From: Hippasteria phrygiana | Lineage: Eukaryota > Echinodermata > Asteroidea > Valvatida > Goniasteridae | Direction of reading: 5' to 3' | Length of the DNA: 64,000 nt | Assembly (NCBI GenBank): GCA_037893225.1 | Contig: JAZGUH010000066.1 | Location: 124,001-188,000, forward strand | Shown here: one piece after another, positions 30,701-42,136 of the stretch | How positions within the stretch are numbered: the stretch's first letter is position 1 | Layout of the letters: every line of letters begins with the position of its first letter | Program-made: the position numbers and the translations under genes | Notes under the pieces: model-generated | The model's input: only the letters and a program-made list of their open reading frames with translations | Told to the model about the DNA's origin: nothing | The model's database searches: none

Positions 30701-31862
30701 CCATCATTCGGCTGAACTTGGGTCTGTGGAGCTGGAAATTGGTCTGGATGTTGCTGAGGAGTCCCTCTTTCCAACAGTATCAAGATTGTGCGCAATTTCG
30801 TTCAACATCAGATCGAAAAACGCCCTCATTTGGGGCCCAAGTTGAGTGGTTGGGGTCTCGGCTAGTCCACTGTATAGCATGTCCCCTTTGCGGGAATTAA
30901 GAAAAATTAGTTTGAAAAACCTACTCGCTTATCCCGGCCATCATTTGGCTGAACTTGCGTCTGAGGAGCTGGAGATTGGTCTGGATGTTGCTGAGGAGTC
31001 CCTCTTTCCATCAGTATCAAGATTGTTCGCAATTTCGTTCAACGTCAGAACCGAAAAGCGCTTTCATTTTAGGCCCAAGTTGCGTGATGGGGGTCTCTGC
31101 TTGTCCAGTGTATAGCATGTGCACTCATTCTGGGTTGCAGAAAAGTCAGTTCGAAAAACCTGCTCGCCTAACTCGGCCATCATTTGGCTGAACTTGGGTC
31201 TGGGGAGCTGGAAATTGGTCTGGATGTTGCTGAGGAGTCCCTCTTTCCAACAGTATCAAGATTGTGCGCAATTTCGTTCAACATTAGATCGAAAAACGCC
31301 CTCATTTGGGGCCCGAGTTGCGTGATGTGGGTCTCTGCTTGTCCATTGTATAGCACGTACACTCATGCGGGAATGCAGAACAAATCAGTTCAAAAAAACT
31401 ACTCGCTTATCTCGGCCATCATTTGGCTGAACTTGAGCCTGCGGAGCTGGAAATTGGTCTGGATGTTGCTGAGGAGTCCCTCTTTCAATCAGTATCAAGA
31501 TTGTTCTCAATTCCGTTCAACATCAGACCGAAAAACGCCCTCATTTGGGGCCTACGTTGCGTGATGTGGGTCTCGGATAGTACATTGTATAGCATGTACA
31601 CTTAATCGGGAATGCAGAAAAAATCAGTTTAAAAAAACTACTCGCTTATCTCGGCCAACATTCGGCTGAATTGGGGTCTGTGGAGCTGGAAATTGGTCTG
31701 GATGTTGCTGAGGAGTCCCTCTTTCCAAAAGTATCAGGATTGTGCGCAATTTCGTTCAACGTCAGACCGAAAAACGCCCTCATTTGGGGCCCAAGTTCCG
31801 TGGTGGAGGTCTCGGCTAGTCCATTGTATAGCATGTGCACAGACCGAAAATCGCCCTTATTT
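27749..31862. repeat. Satellite array, ~240-bp unit, right block (about 17 units)
   Basis: The same family as 1-11776 resumes directly after the Polinton with CTTGTCCAATGTATAGCAT. A trimer period of 719 bp is visible (28494-28735 recurs at 29213-29454), and a dimer period of 476 bp near the right edge (30003, 30479, 30955). The last recognisable unit ends at about 31862 after GTATAGCATGTGCAC, where the sequence changes to AT-rich unique DNA. Confidence 0.95.
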
Positions 31863-34185
31863 GTTGTATAAAATTATAATATAATTTTTTACAACAAACA
31901 TGATATGTTTGAATGAATTAAGTCTATTAACTTTAATGTCGTAGGCATTCATTTGGGGTAAAGGCAAAATATTACATAATTTATACCCGGGTAGTAAGAC
32001 TAGTAGTACTGCATACTGTAGCTTTATGTGAACTTAGGGTTAAAAGTCAAAAAGCACCTACTGGAAATCTCCTGCAATTTGTCACAATAAATTAACCATT
32101 ATAACCATGACAAAACAGAAATAAACTGCAAACGAAATTAAGGAATTAGTTGAGGAAAGATTTTACTTTTCAGGAACAGCAAAAGCTTGGAAAATAACCA
32201 TCTTGAAAAATAACCTTTAATTTTGAGATTTTGGTCAGACAAATTTTGTGCAATATAGGTATGATAATACTATAAAGTGCTAGGGGAAGAGTTATTGTTT
32301 TCTGTGTTTTTTCTGACATCGGCCCATAGGCCGTAACTTAAAGGTTGTGCCACATCTTTAGACAGTAGTTTTTTAAAGAAAGTTGGTCATTTTCCAAGAT
32401 TTTGCTGTTCCTGACTGATTTTGGTGGGGGGGGGGGGGGGGGGGTATTAAAATAGAATCTTTCCCTTTCCTTCACTGTACATATTAACTATCAACACACT
32501 AAACCTTTTCGACATTCTCAACGCATCATCGGAACAGCATCAGCCCTTACCATGCTTACTGGCATTAGAAGAGCAAGCACATTAGAATGGACGTGATTGG
32601 TCCCATTGGTCACACGTTGGTTGTCATGGTTACAAAAATCATCTTCTGATTGGTTAATAATTAGCTGTTCTAATTCCAGAAAGGTTGCATTGATCAGTAA
32701 CTGGTACCCTGAGAGGGATTCCCCAATTATTTCTGTATTTTTATTGCCATTTAAATTAAAAAATTTCTGGTTATTTTTATTTTTTATGTTCCATTATAAG
32801 ATATGTGAAAAAAGAGTATCTCTCAACTCATGACAGATATTTGGCATAAACTTGATTAATATTTGGACTGGTTCACAGTGCCATAGGCTAGTGTATAAGT
32901 TTGTTTGGCCTCCATACCCACAGTGCATTTAGAATGTCGAAAAGGTTTATTACGTCGTGTGCCCGGCAGAAGGTCGTAAGGACGAAAAATGGGTCAAAAG
33001 GTAAAATTCGGGTTTTGGGGGTAATCATAGAGTAGGCCTATTGGAATATCTTCATTTTTATATACATTTCGTCTGAAGGGGCTACGTCATTCTGACGTAA
33101 TTAACAAAATGAAAAGGACTTAAGGGGATTTTGCATTTTTTGTTCCCGGCAAAAGGACGTTAGCGTGTATAATTCATACCAATATAACAATAGGGCCCCC
33201 CCCCCCTAAAAGTGCGTTCACCTCTCCACTTCAGGAGTTCAGTGGGGCGTGGCGCGCATAAGCGCGCTTGGAGCAAAGTTTGTTCCTGGCAAAAAGTCAT
33301 TAGCATTTCACATGCCGCTTAAGCGCACGTTTAAGCCAGAATGACTTCCCGGCAAAAGGTTCAGTCTTAGCATAATTTAAGATGTAACGTTAACTAAATA
33401 ACTTTAAAATTAAGCAATATTTTTATTTAAAAATGCACATCATTACTGGAAATATCAATAATTTGTATCCGACAAACATTTAACTTTTGCGATTCTTAAA
33501 ATCAATTTGCTTAGTTTTTAGGTCAACGCGTCAAAGCGTCCTTAGCAATAGCATGCATCCTTCTGCCGGGCTCACCACGAAACGATTCACGAAATGCTTG
33601 CTTGTCTACGTTAGTGGTTAGGCAGCTCATACATGTTTTTTATCAAACTAACCACAGTCAGGTGATAGTAATAATGGTAACACTACATGATAAAATCAGC
33701 AAATGACCAGTTTGTGTTCTTCTTAAACTGATTTGGTACGAAAGTTGAAGATTTTCAGATTTGCCTTTTCCGCCAACAAACCGTTAGCGAGTCATCTTTC
33801 AAGAAAACAACAATATTCAGAGAGTTTGGTTCCTTTGAGCATTTTATTGCACATACCCTTTTTGACTTCAGGATACTAGACTTCAATATAGAGCGCCCTC
33901 GTTTGACAGGCATTTCTCAAACTGGCTTGCGCTTAGGCTTCGGCTTCGCGTAATTTTAGGTTCCCAGATTTGACAAGATCTTGATCATCTTGGATATTGT
34001 TTTTTGTTTTATGTACATCAAAGTCTTATGTTTTAATCCAGATCCAGAGCCTGTTTATTTATATAAGCATTCAAGGCTTCAGATTGGCAATGGGGCTGAC
34101 GAACAGCTGGAGACGAAGCCAAGGCCGAAGCCCAAGCCAGAGTTAGAGAAACGCCCAACACCTGTTGGAAGCGAGCCACGAACTG
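31863..34185. other. Non-coding AT-rich region between satellite and foldback element
   Basis: No convincing gene. It holds a 19-base G run (32426-32444) and a recurring motif CCCGGCAAAAGG near 33147 and 33344, with variants near 32958 and 33285. An inverted pair GCCCGGCAGAAGG (about 32957) / CCTTCTGCCGGGC (about 33558) could bound a ~0.6-kb MITE, but no target duplication is visible. The last ~200 bp (33980-34226) have a short open frame without recognisable content. Confidence 0.5.
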
Positions 34186-34194
34186 ATCAGGGGC
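34186..34194. other. 9-bp target-site duplication, left copy (partner 45780-45788)
   Basis: ATCAGGGGC occurs directly outside both ends of the composite foldback element. It abuts TAGTCTTGGTTCAAG on the left and its reverse complement on the right. Nine base pairs is the duplication length of the Mutator superfamily. Confidence 0.85.
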
Positions 34195-34327
34195 TAGTCT
34201 TGGTTCAAGACGACAGTGATCGATAATGGATCGTGTAGCGTCGCGTTTATTCGTTCCATGCAGTGCGCCCTCTGACGGTACGATTAGACCAACTCATGGG
34301 CTCGCACCAACGTCTTGGGAATGCTGC
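34195..34327 (+). repeat. Foldback left arm, outer piece
   Basis: Pairs with 45680-45779. CCATGCAGTGCGCCCTCTGA, TACGATTAGACCAACTCATG and CGTCTTGGGAATGCTGC all have close reverse-complement partners. The left piece has an extra ~36 bp (about 34210-34245) not present on the right. Confidence 0.8.
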
Positions 34328-36328
34328 AAAATGTGGGCGCGGCTTTAATGTGCAAATGAATTGTTTGTGTTAATATTCATAACTTTCGAACAACATGGCC
34401 GGCACTTCATGCAGTCGGCGACCCCATGACATACCATACGATAGTGTCGGGTTTGTGGGAAGAAACCGAAGATCGTATTGTGACGCGCTACCCAGGGGCT
34501 GGGGAAAACCTAAGGGGACTGGTATATTATTCCCAGGGCTCCAACCAACACCTGTTATCCCACAAAAATATTTATAGCCTTACGAACGAGTGAGCGGCTA
34601 CCCAGACGCAAAGGGGGACATTTAACGAACGGTGGACTTAGCCTAGGGGCTGTTCGTTTGGTGGAGATATACCACCGTTTGTGATTGAGTTATTATCCTA
34701 ATGTAATGAAGCAATGCAATTGGTCCAAAAGAAACCTCACAGTGACAAATAACCTCACAGAGACAAGTATTTCCAAAGACGATCAGTAATTGGTCTTATT
34801 TCTTTCCTGAACAGCAATCAACAATAATTATCAATCAATAAGTTACACAATAATTTCCACTCGGGATAACCCTCACTTAAATAACCCTCACATGTGGTCA
34901 AGCGCACCACCTAAATAATGACTTTAGATGAACTTATACAATACAATATAATCCTCACACCGTTAGGCGGTATGAACTTATACAATTAAAATGTTATGGG
35001 GCATACACCTCTAACAGTTAATACAATTATAATTTCTATGAGGAATACACATGCAGTAAGGCAGGATAATAAGAACTCTTAAAGAAAAGTAAAGGAGGTA
35101 GGCTTAATTAAAATGCACAAATTAATCCTCACTAAGTATCGTATACCTAAATGGTAGCTGAATGGGAATCGGCCTAGACTACACAGAGGCTGATGGTTAG
35201 CTTCACTGGACGCTAAACTCAATAAACTCAATAAACCTCTTCGGGAATAGCTAGCTCGCTGACCGAGGCTGTACTCGGCCGTCGCCACGCCAACAGGCAC
35301 GGAACAATGGCGTACAATCCCTCTACAATCGCAACTTCGCTGAAATCCCCGCCCAACTTGTCACCCCTCACGTTAGCCCAGGTCCCCAGTAATCTAGCCA
35401 CAAAAACACCCCGCTGACTCACCGGACACACCTGATCACACAGCAAGGCTCGACAACGCACTGTCCGGGACTCGCTCGGATTTCAGACCACACAATAACG
35501 TTATGCTAGGTTTACATTATGTTCCCGGCGGCCACGGCAGTCACGTTTCAGGCCACCGTGGACAAAACGGGATGGACGTGAGACAACGCGGGGGGTGGGC
35601 AAACGTGACAGGCCGTGATTGCCGTGGATGCCGGGCCAGATTTTTAAACTGTCAAAAAATTTGCCACGGCAGTCACGGTGCGGATGAGAAACCTAGTAGG
35701 CCGTAGTAAAACGGGGTGAACGCAATAAAACGTGACAGTACGTAATAGGCCGTAACAAAACTTGGAGGCGGTTCGTAGTGGGACGGGAAGCATGTGTATT
35801 CCCCGGCATCTCACGGTCCTTTTAAGTTTTGTCACGTTCTGCCGCGTTTAGTGCGCGTTTTGTCACGGTTGCTTCACGGCTGCTGTGCGTTTTGTCCCAT
35901 TTTGCCACGTTTTGTCACGGTTCTCACGGCAAGCTAGGGTATATGGTAGCCGTTTCTTCGCGTTCAATCACGGCGCGTCCCGGCGTGTGACGGTTTACGG
36001 GCCCGGCGCGATACGGCGCGTTGCGTTCTACTACGGTCTGACACGGCGCGCGCGGTCTCGTCGAAGTCTCAGGATACAATTATTGCTATTGCTTGGGAGG
36101 CCTTCTTTTAATACCGTGGGCACAAACGTGCTCCAAAGCTGCCCGGCGTCCACGTTTCATCCGCAGAAAGCCTTGACAGAACGTGAAAAACGTGTCAGAC
36201 CTTGATCAGAACGTGAGAAACGTGAGGGACCCCATTAGAACGTTACGGGCCGGGAGGGAACGTACTGGCATCCGTGGTAGACCGCGGGCCGAACCGTACT
36301 GCGCCTTTGAGCCTCCGGGACTCAGCAG

Positions 36329-36359
<31 letters not shown>

Positions 36360-38023
36360 ACGGCCCGTCACGGATACCGTGATAGACCGTGAGAAAACTT
36401 AGCAGGACCTTAACAAAACTTGAATACGGAGAAAAAATTGCCAAAATCCCACGGCGCACTACGTTTGGGGCAAACGTGACTGCCGTAGCCGCCGGGAACA
36501 TAATGTAAACCTAGCATAAGATCTTACAGCCACGGCGCCAGCTTCGGACTTCACTGCCACGGCGCCAACTTCAGACTTTCCTGCAACGGCGCCCACATCA
36601 GACTGCCGAGAACCGACGCGCTAGGCCGGCCCCAAGGATGGCGAAAATACGCTACAGAGATTGGTCGCCGCGTGCTAATGAATATACATGTACCGGCAGC
36701 ATGTATTACTCCTGTCTACACGCGCTGGCAATTGGTCGATGCCTACCGATCACGCAGTAGCGCGTCGCTAATTGGCCGCTGCGCCATGCACCGCGCAGTA
36801 TCAGCGCGTGATTCTACCTGAACTTATAATACTTATTTTGACTAGACTCGCATACGAGTAGGCACATAACCTGTTTCGTTACAGTATGTATACGCCTAGC
36901 GCCGCGTTTTTTATAGTAGTTATATGCGTACTATTATAATCTTTGGAAGGAACAAATAACATGCAAAACATATTTCTCTGTTAAATAAACGTGAAATTTA
37001 TGGCTTTTATTGGGGATATCGTTGGGGATTATACTTTTGCATCACGTGGCGTGTGTGATTCATGTCACAAGTAATAAAGCACTGTCGAGAATCACGGACG
37101 CATTTTTTTAGTAAAGTGAAATTCGTACTCTGAAATTCAATATGAATTGCCACACAGGCTGGCCTAGGTGGGCAAGTGTATAAAATTCAGTGTTTATGAT
37201 GGTTTTAAATATCCCTATTTCCATTCATATTTGCCCCAACCACTTATTCCTATTTGCCCCAACCACGGTAAGTTATAGCTAGCTGGATCGATTCGCCATG
37301 AGCCTAGAGCTGGAATTTTCAAGCTAAATTTAAACCATATTTCATGCAGGTCCATAAATACAACAGTGCAGGATTTCGTTTTCGCTCTAGAGCCTGATGA
37401 CCGCATACTCGTACTCAGATTGTAGACAGACTCCGACAATGCACGCAAGAATTTCCGTCCTCGATCGACTGCTAAAATGGCTTGAAAACACAAACGAATT
37501 AATACTGGCCCTGAGCGTCCTTCTTCAGCACAAGCTTTATCTAAAGCCAACTTGAGAGGTTTCGTACAATATGACACTATACTATAGGCTGTGACGAGTA
37601 ATTTGGAAATTGGAGGCGAAGTTGTTATTGAAATCAAAACAGAGAGGCACAGCTTGGTTCCTTTCTCCATGGTTTACCCCTGGAGGAATAAAACACATTT
37701 TTTACTCCTCCATGATTTATAGATCCGTCGGATTTTAGACCCCCGTGTAACCCATTTAGTTCTAAACAACATCTATAAGGAAGGATTCCTGATTTATTGC
37801 TTAATCATAAAAGCCACGTTAAAAAGGAAAAAAATCATACACGTGGAAGCTATAGAGCATATTGTTTGCAGAACTAATTTGGTTACATCGGACAAGTAGC
37901 AATTGCAAAACCGTGCGTCGTCCAGTGAAAAAACAGACGTAATTATTCCGCGGAGGAACCGACCAATATTTGGAGGTAGTTCTGTCTATTTCTTTTTGCC
38001 TTTAATCTTTACAAAACGTATTT
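34328..38023. other. 3.7-kb insertion splitting the left foldback arm
   Basis: Comparison with the intact right arm shows continuity broken after GGGAATGCTGC (34327) and resuming at TTCGTTCAAATGTTG. The inserted DNA has no clear inverted ends or target duplication. It contains a possible first exon-like start (ATGGCCGGCACTTC near 34395), the ~1-kb inverted-repeat element at 35504-36518, and a GC-rich stretch with three ATTGG boxes (36660-36790). A short minus-strand open frame (37215-37670) encodes nothing I recognise. I cannot support a gene. Confidence 0.5.
35504..36518. mobile_element. ~1.0-kb inverted-repeat element rich in CGTGAC motifs
   Basis: The ends ATGCTAGGTTTACATTATGT...CCCGGCGGC and GCCGCCGGGAACATAATGTA...CCTAGCAT are reverse complements over ~45 bp, continuing into GGCAGTCACGTTT. 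The interior is dominated by variants of CGTGACAG, TTTTGTCACGG, CGGCGCG and AACGTGAG, and contains a 31-base C run (36329-36359). No reading frame is credible. A 2-bp AT duplication is possible, but the ends are ambiguous. It looks like a non-autonomous DNA transposon whose body is degenerate short repeats. Confidence 0.75.
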
Positions 38024-38564
38024 TATTCGTTCAAATGTTGTTTTATTTGAATTATTGCAATTGACACGACCTTTCTTAAAGTTAATATATTCATTACACG
38101 TAAAATTTTATTACAATAAATAATTTTTTTTATCGCTCCCCCGGCTAATATGGAGTCGCTTTGTTAATACAAAGCCATAGCCGCGCCGCACGTGCATGTG
38201 AAGCATGTGAAGTATGTTCGTCAAAGAAAAATATATTGAAGAATTACATAAATATACAGTTGTGTTATGGACGTGGGTAAACCTTATTAATATCTGAACT
38301 TTTCCAGTCGTTAAAAGGATCAATATGCTCGTAAATTAAGATCGTGTTTGACTCGTCACCTCTTGTTTTGTTTGTAAAGTTATAAACCTAAAGTCTACAA
38401 CAATCCCTAACGTACCTTACGATACGCCAAAGACGACCAGACGGTTCCCGTGGAGAATGGAGGAGGGGTTTAAACCGTTCAGTAGAGTGCCCGTTGATGA
38501 ACCTGACGACCAGTCTAAAGATACAGTCATTGCCAAGCTCGGCACGAGGGGATACACGAGTTAA
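38024..38564 (+). repeat. Foldback left arm, middle piece
   Basis: Pairs with about 45146-45680 in reverse complement. Shared landmarks include TTTATCGCTCCCCCGGCTAA, GACTCGTCACCTCTTGTTTT, ATTGCCAAGCTCGGCACGAG and GGTTCCCGTGGAGA. On the right, the same place carries a 22-base C run (45241-45262) where the left has GAGGAGGGG. The piece ends at the TTAA where the piggyBac inserted. Confidence 0.85.
38561..38564. other. TTAA target duplication of piggyBac, left copy
   Basis: TTAA directly precedes CCCTATCAATACC; the partner TTAA at 43409-43412 directly follows GGTATTGAAAGGG. Joining the flanks at one TTAA reproduces the uninterrupted right arm (near 45146), confirming the insertion. Confidence 0.9.
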
Positions 38565-38812
38565 CCCTATCAATACCGCGCGCGCCACCTGGGCTCAATG
38601 TTGCATGGACGTTCGCAACCATAGTGCTTGTTTGTCACATGAATTTATTAGCTTTACACGACCAGCGTTCTCTGTTGGCACGAGCTACTATTGTTTGCAA
38701 CTGAAATGTGAACAACGCCCTCACTTTGGGCAGCGTTGTGCAGTTGGTATTACACTTTAAAAGGCACGCGCGCGAAATGCACTTTGCATCCCCAGGCCAC
38801 TTAGCCGCTATC

Positions 38813-41800
38813 ATGGCCGAAAACGCTTCCAAGATTTTGGAGGAAATCTTCGCAGATAGCGGTTCAGATATGTCCGATGATGAATCTTCTCTAGCAACAT
38901 CTGACGAAAGTGATGGCGAAGCAATGCAAACTTCGTCAACTTCGTCGGGAAAGCCAAACTTCAGGTAGGGAGGTTTAGAAAACTTAAAAGGTTCAACTTG
39001 GCTAGTCTCGAAATGTTTCGCATCCGTCATTCATGTCTATTAAAATACTATAGGCTACTGTAATGTAACCTTTGCTTTTTAATGTTCTTTCGCGGGGAAA
39101 ATCATAAAAAGCACTGAACGTTTAAGTTTGCATTGCATAATCCGATGGAAATCCAATTAGAAATTGATGAAAATATTTAATTTGTACCTGAAGTATGCAA
39201 AGTCAAGTGTGATGATTTTGTATCCAAATCAAAGTTCAGATAGGACAGCAAATGCAATGCTGAAAAAGAAACACATTTAATTTCCACTGAATTGGGCCTT
39301 ATTCAATTACTAAAAGGACTGGCGGCAATAATACTCTATAAAAAGGAGGAGATTTGAGTGTAATTAAAAACTACAATGTATATTAATTAATGTACATGTA
39401 CCCCCGAAATCAAAATATTAATCACAATTTCCTATAAGAACATTGGTCTGCAAATGAACAGCAGCCTCGTACATGTTTCTGAATGTCCGTATTTTTACTT
39501 GTTCGTTAAGATTAATAAGTAAGATACTCAAAATATTAACTACAATCTGTGTCTAATGTGAATTTAGGGATAAAAGGCCTACAGCAATTAAATCATGGCT
39601 GCACTTATTTCAGTGGGAACACCAGATATGAGCATCCAAAAACAGCATTGTATGGACTGTTTGTCATTAAAGGTACTACAACATTAGGATCAATATGCTC
39701 GTAAATTAAGATCGTGTTTGACTCGTCACCTCTTGTTTTGTTTGTAAAGTTATAAACCTAAAGTCTACAACAATCCCTAACGTACCTTACGATACGCCAA
39801 AGACGACCAGACGGTTCCCGTGGAGAATGGAGGAGGGGTTTAAACCGTTCAGTAGAGTGCCCGTTGATGAACCTGACGACCAGTCTAAAGATACAGTCAT
39901 TGCCAAGCTCGGCACGAGGGGATACACGAGTTAACCCTATCAATACCGCGCGCGCCACCTGGGCTCAATGTTGCATGGACGTTCGCAACCATAGTGCTTG
40001 TTTGTCACATGAACTTATTAGCTTTACACGACCAGCGTTCTCTGTTGGCACGAGCTACTATTGTTTGCAACTGAAATGTGAACAGCGCCCTCACTTTGGG
40101 CAGCGTTGAGCATCCAAAAACAGCATTGTATGGACTGTTTGTCATTAAAGGTACTACAACTACCCCCCCCCCCCCCCCCCCCACCCCACACAGACAAGGA
40201 AAAAACTACCTCATTATTATGAATGAGTGTACTTGACAGTCAAGAATAGTCTCGAGCATCCTGTTAAATCAGGGCACCTGGTGTGCTGTTCTGTTTAACC
40301 AAACTGACATTTTGTAGCAATTTCCAAAGATGGTCGGCCAACCGTCGTCCAAAAAAATACTAAACCCCGGATCAATCCATTTGACCCAAAAAACAAAAGC
40401 TAATGTTGTATACTACCTGAAAGAAAATGTGCCTTGAAATGAATAGCGTCCCATTACCTTTCTGAATGTTCCTATTTCAGGTGTGGATGGAATAAAGCAA
40501 GCACCTCCTACAGCAAGCGCCCACCGATGAACGTCAGTGAAGAGACTGGCTGTACGAAAGATTTCAGTCACCTGTCACCCATGCAGATCTTTCAGCTCTT
40601 CTTCTGCCAAGCAGTGTGGGAGTTGGTGGTGGAGGAGACCAATCGCTATGCCGACCAAACAATGTGTGCAGATGCAGCCAATCATCAGCCTGCCTGGACT
40701 CCAACTACTGTTCCTGAAATGATAGCATTCATTGCCTTGCTTCTGTGCATGGGTATCAACAAAAGGCCTTGCTACAGCATGCACTGGTCCAGGTCCGAAG
40801 TTCTGCGAAGTCCCCTGTATTCGGCGACCATGTCTCGCAATCGATTCACTGCGATCCTTGGATTTTTCCACCTTGCCAACAACAGAGCTCAACCAGGTGA
40901 TGCGCCCCCTGACAAACTGTCCAAGGTTCGCCCGCTGCTCGACATTGTATTGCCATCATTTCTTCGCATTTACAAGCCAGGCCGAAACCTCTCACCGGAT
41001 GAGACAATGATCAAGTTAAAGGCCGACTTGGTTTCAAACAGTACATGCCACGAAAGTCCGCCAAATGGGGATTGAAATGTTTTTCATTGAACGAGTCAGA
41101 AACCGGTTATACATGTGCCTGGAAGGTGTTCACCGGCTCTCAGCCCACATCAAAAGAATCTAGTCAACCCTCCGTTGATCATGCTTCAACACACCACCCA
41201 CCTAATCTTTCATCTGCCGGGCATGTAGTCCTCGACCTTATTAAAGGACTCGAACATAAGGGACATTTAATTTTCATGGACAATTGGTACACGAGCCCGG
41301 CTCTCGTCTGCAAGTTGTCACAGTTAAAGTTCGGAGCTCGTGGAACTGTACGCTACACCTCACAAGGGATTCCAGATTGTGCAAACCCCAAAAAGTGCCC
41401 TATGAGAAGAGGTGCTGACCCCCAGTTTTACACCAAAGCCGGGCAACTGTGCGTCGTTTGGCAGGATGCCAAACGTGTAACTCTTCTCACCAGTTTTGGA
41501 AACTGCGATATCGACACGAAAGACATTCGGAGCAAAAACAGTTTGAGTGGACTTCGTACGATCAAAAAACCTGCTGTCGTCAATGATTATAATAAATACA
41601 TGGGAGGAAGTGATCTCGCAGCACAAATGTGTCAGTACTACTCGCACCCTCACAAATCGATGAAATGGTGGACAAGAGTTTTTGTGACCATTCTTGACAT
41701 CTGTTTGTTGAATGCTACCATTGTATACAACAGCATCCATACAAACCAGCACTTGACCACTTTGGATTTCAGGGTCAAGGTGATAGAAGGACTTCTTTCC

Positions 41801-42019
41801 ACCTGGAAGCACAACCCAGCTCAGCATGCCAGTCAAGTGACATGTGGTTCCAGCCGCTTTCCAAATCATCACTATCCTGGGAGAAATGTTGCTGGCAAAA
41901 AGCGCAACTGTGTTGTTTGCAGTACCAGAGCCAAGCGGAAACAAACTCGCATGATTTGTAAACAGTGTGACAAACCAATGTGTGTAATACCATGCTTTGA
42001 GAAGTTTCACAGTCTGTGA
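38813..42019 (+). pseudogene. piggyBac transposase, two exons, one frameshift
   Basis: Exon 1 (38813-38964) begins MAENASKILEEIFADSGSDM and is acidic, typical of piggyBac N-termini. The donor at 38965 (GTAGGG) and acceptor at 40480 (CCTATTTCAG) join in phase 2 and keep the frame into CGWNKAS at 40482. Exon 2 contains DETMIKLK (first catalytic Asp), MDNWYTSP (second), NDYNKYMGGSD (third) and a C-terminal cysteine-rich zinc-binding domain (CVVCSTRAKRK...CKQCDKPMC). A one-base loss near 41018-41022, just after DETMIKLK, shifts the rest into another frame (41045-42019). Otherwise it is close to full length (about 550-580 residues). The protein cuts and pastes at TTAA sites. Confidence 0.9.
39630..40160. 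repeat. 421-bp junction duplication flanked by 53-bp direct repeats, in the piggyBac intron
   Basis: 39686-40107 is a near-perfect copy of 38316-38738, which spans 250 bp of foldback arm plus the first ~174 bp of the piggyBac. It is bracketed by two identical 53-bp sequences starting GAGCATCCAAAAACAGC (39630-39682 and 40108-40160). The only clear differences from the source are single bases (for example AACAACGCC versus AACAGCGCC). Confidence 0.9.
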
Positions 42020-42046
42020 TAAGCATTCGCCCGAGTAGGTTTTATT

Positions 42047-42136
42047 GCGGTCCCCCCCCCCCCCCCCATTTCAATGTTGGAGTGACGGTGCACACACTGC
42101 GAACCCAACATTGAATCGGGGGGGGGGGGGAGCCGC
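42047..42136. repeat. 90-bp hairpin with poly-C and poly-G arms
   Basis: GCGGT, 16 C (42052-42067) and TTCAATGTTGG pair with CCAACATTGAA, 13 G (42118-42130) and AGCCGC across a ~23-base loop. It starts 27 bp after the transposase stop codon, so the transposase mRNA would end in or pass through a very stable stem. Confidence 0.8.

Noticed and set aside
34395..34577. 60-codon frame starting MAGTSCSRRPHD with a good start context
   Set aside because: No splice partner, homology or continuation visible; could be a first exon but not supportable.
36183..36392. Proline-run protein
   Set aside because: The proline run is just the 31-base C tract of the CGTGAC-rich element.
37215..37670. 151-codon minus-strand frame
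   Set aside because: No recognisable domain, odd composition, no promoter or relatives; likely chance.
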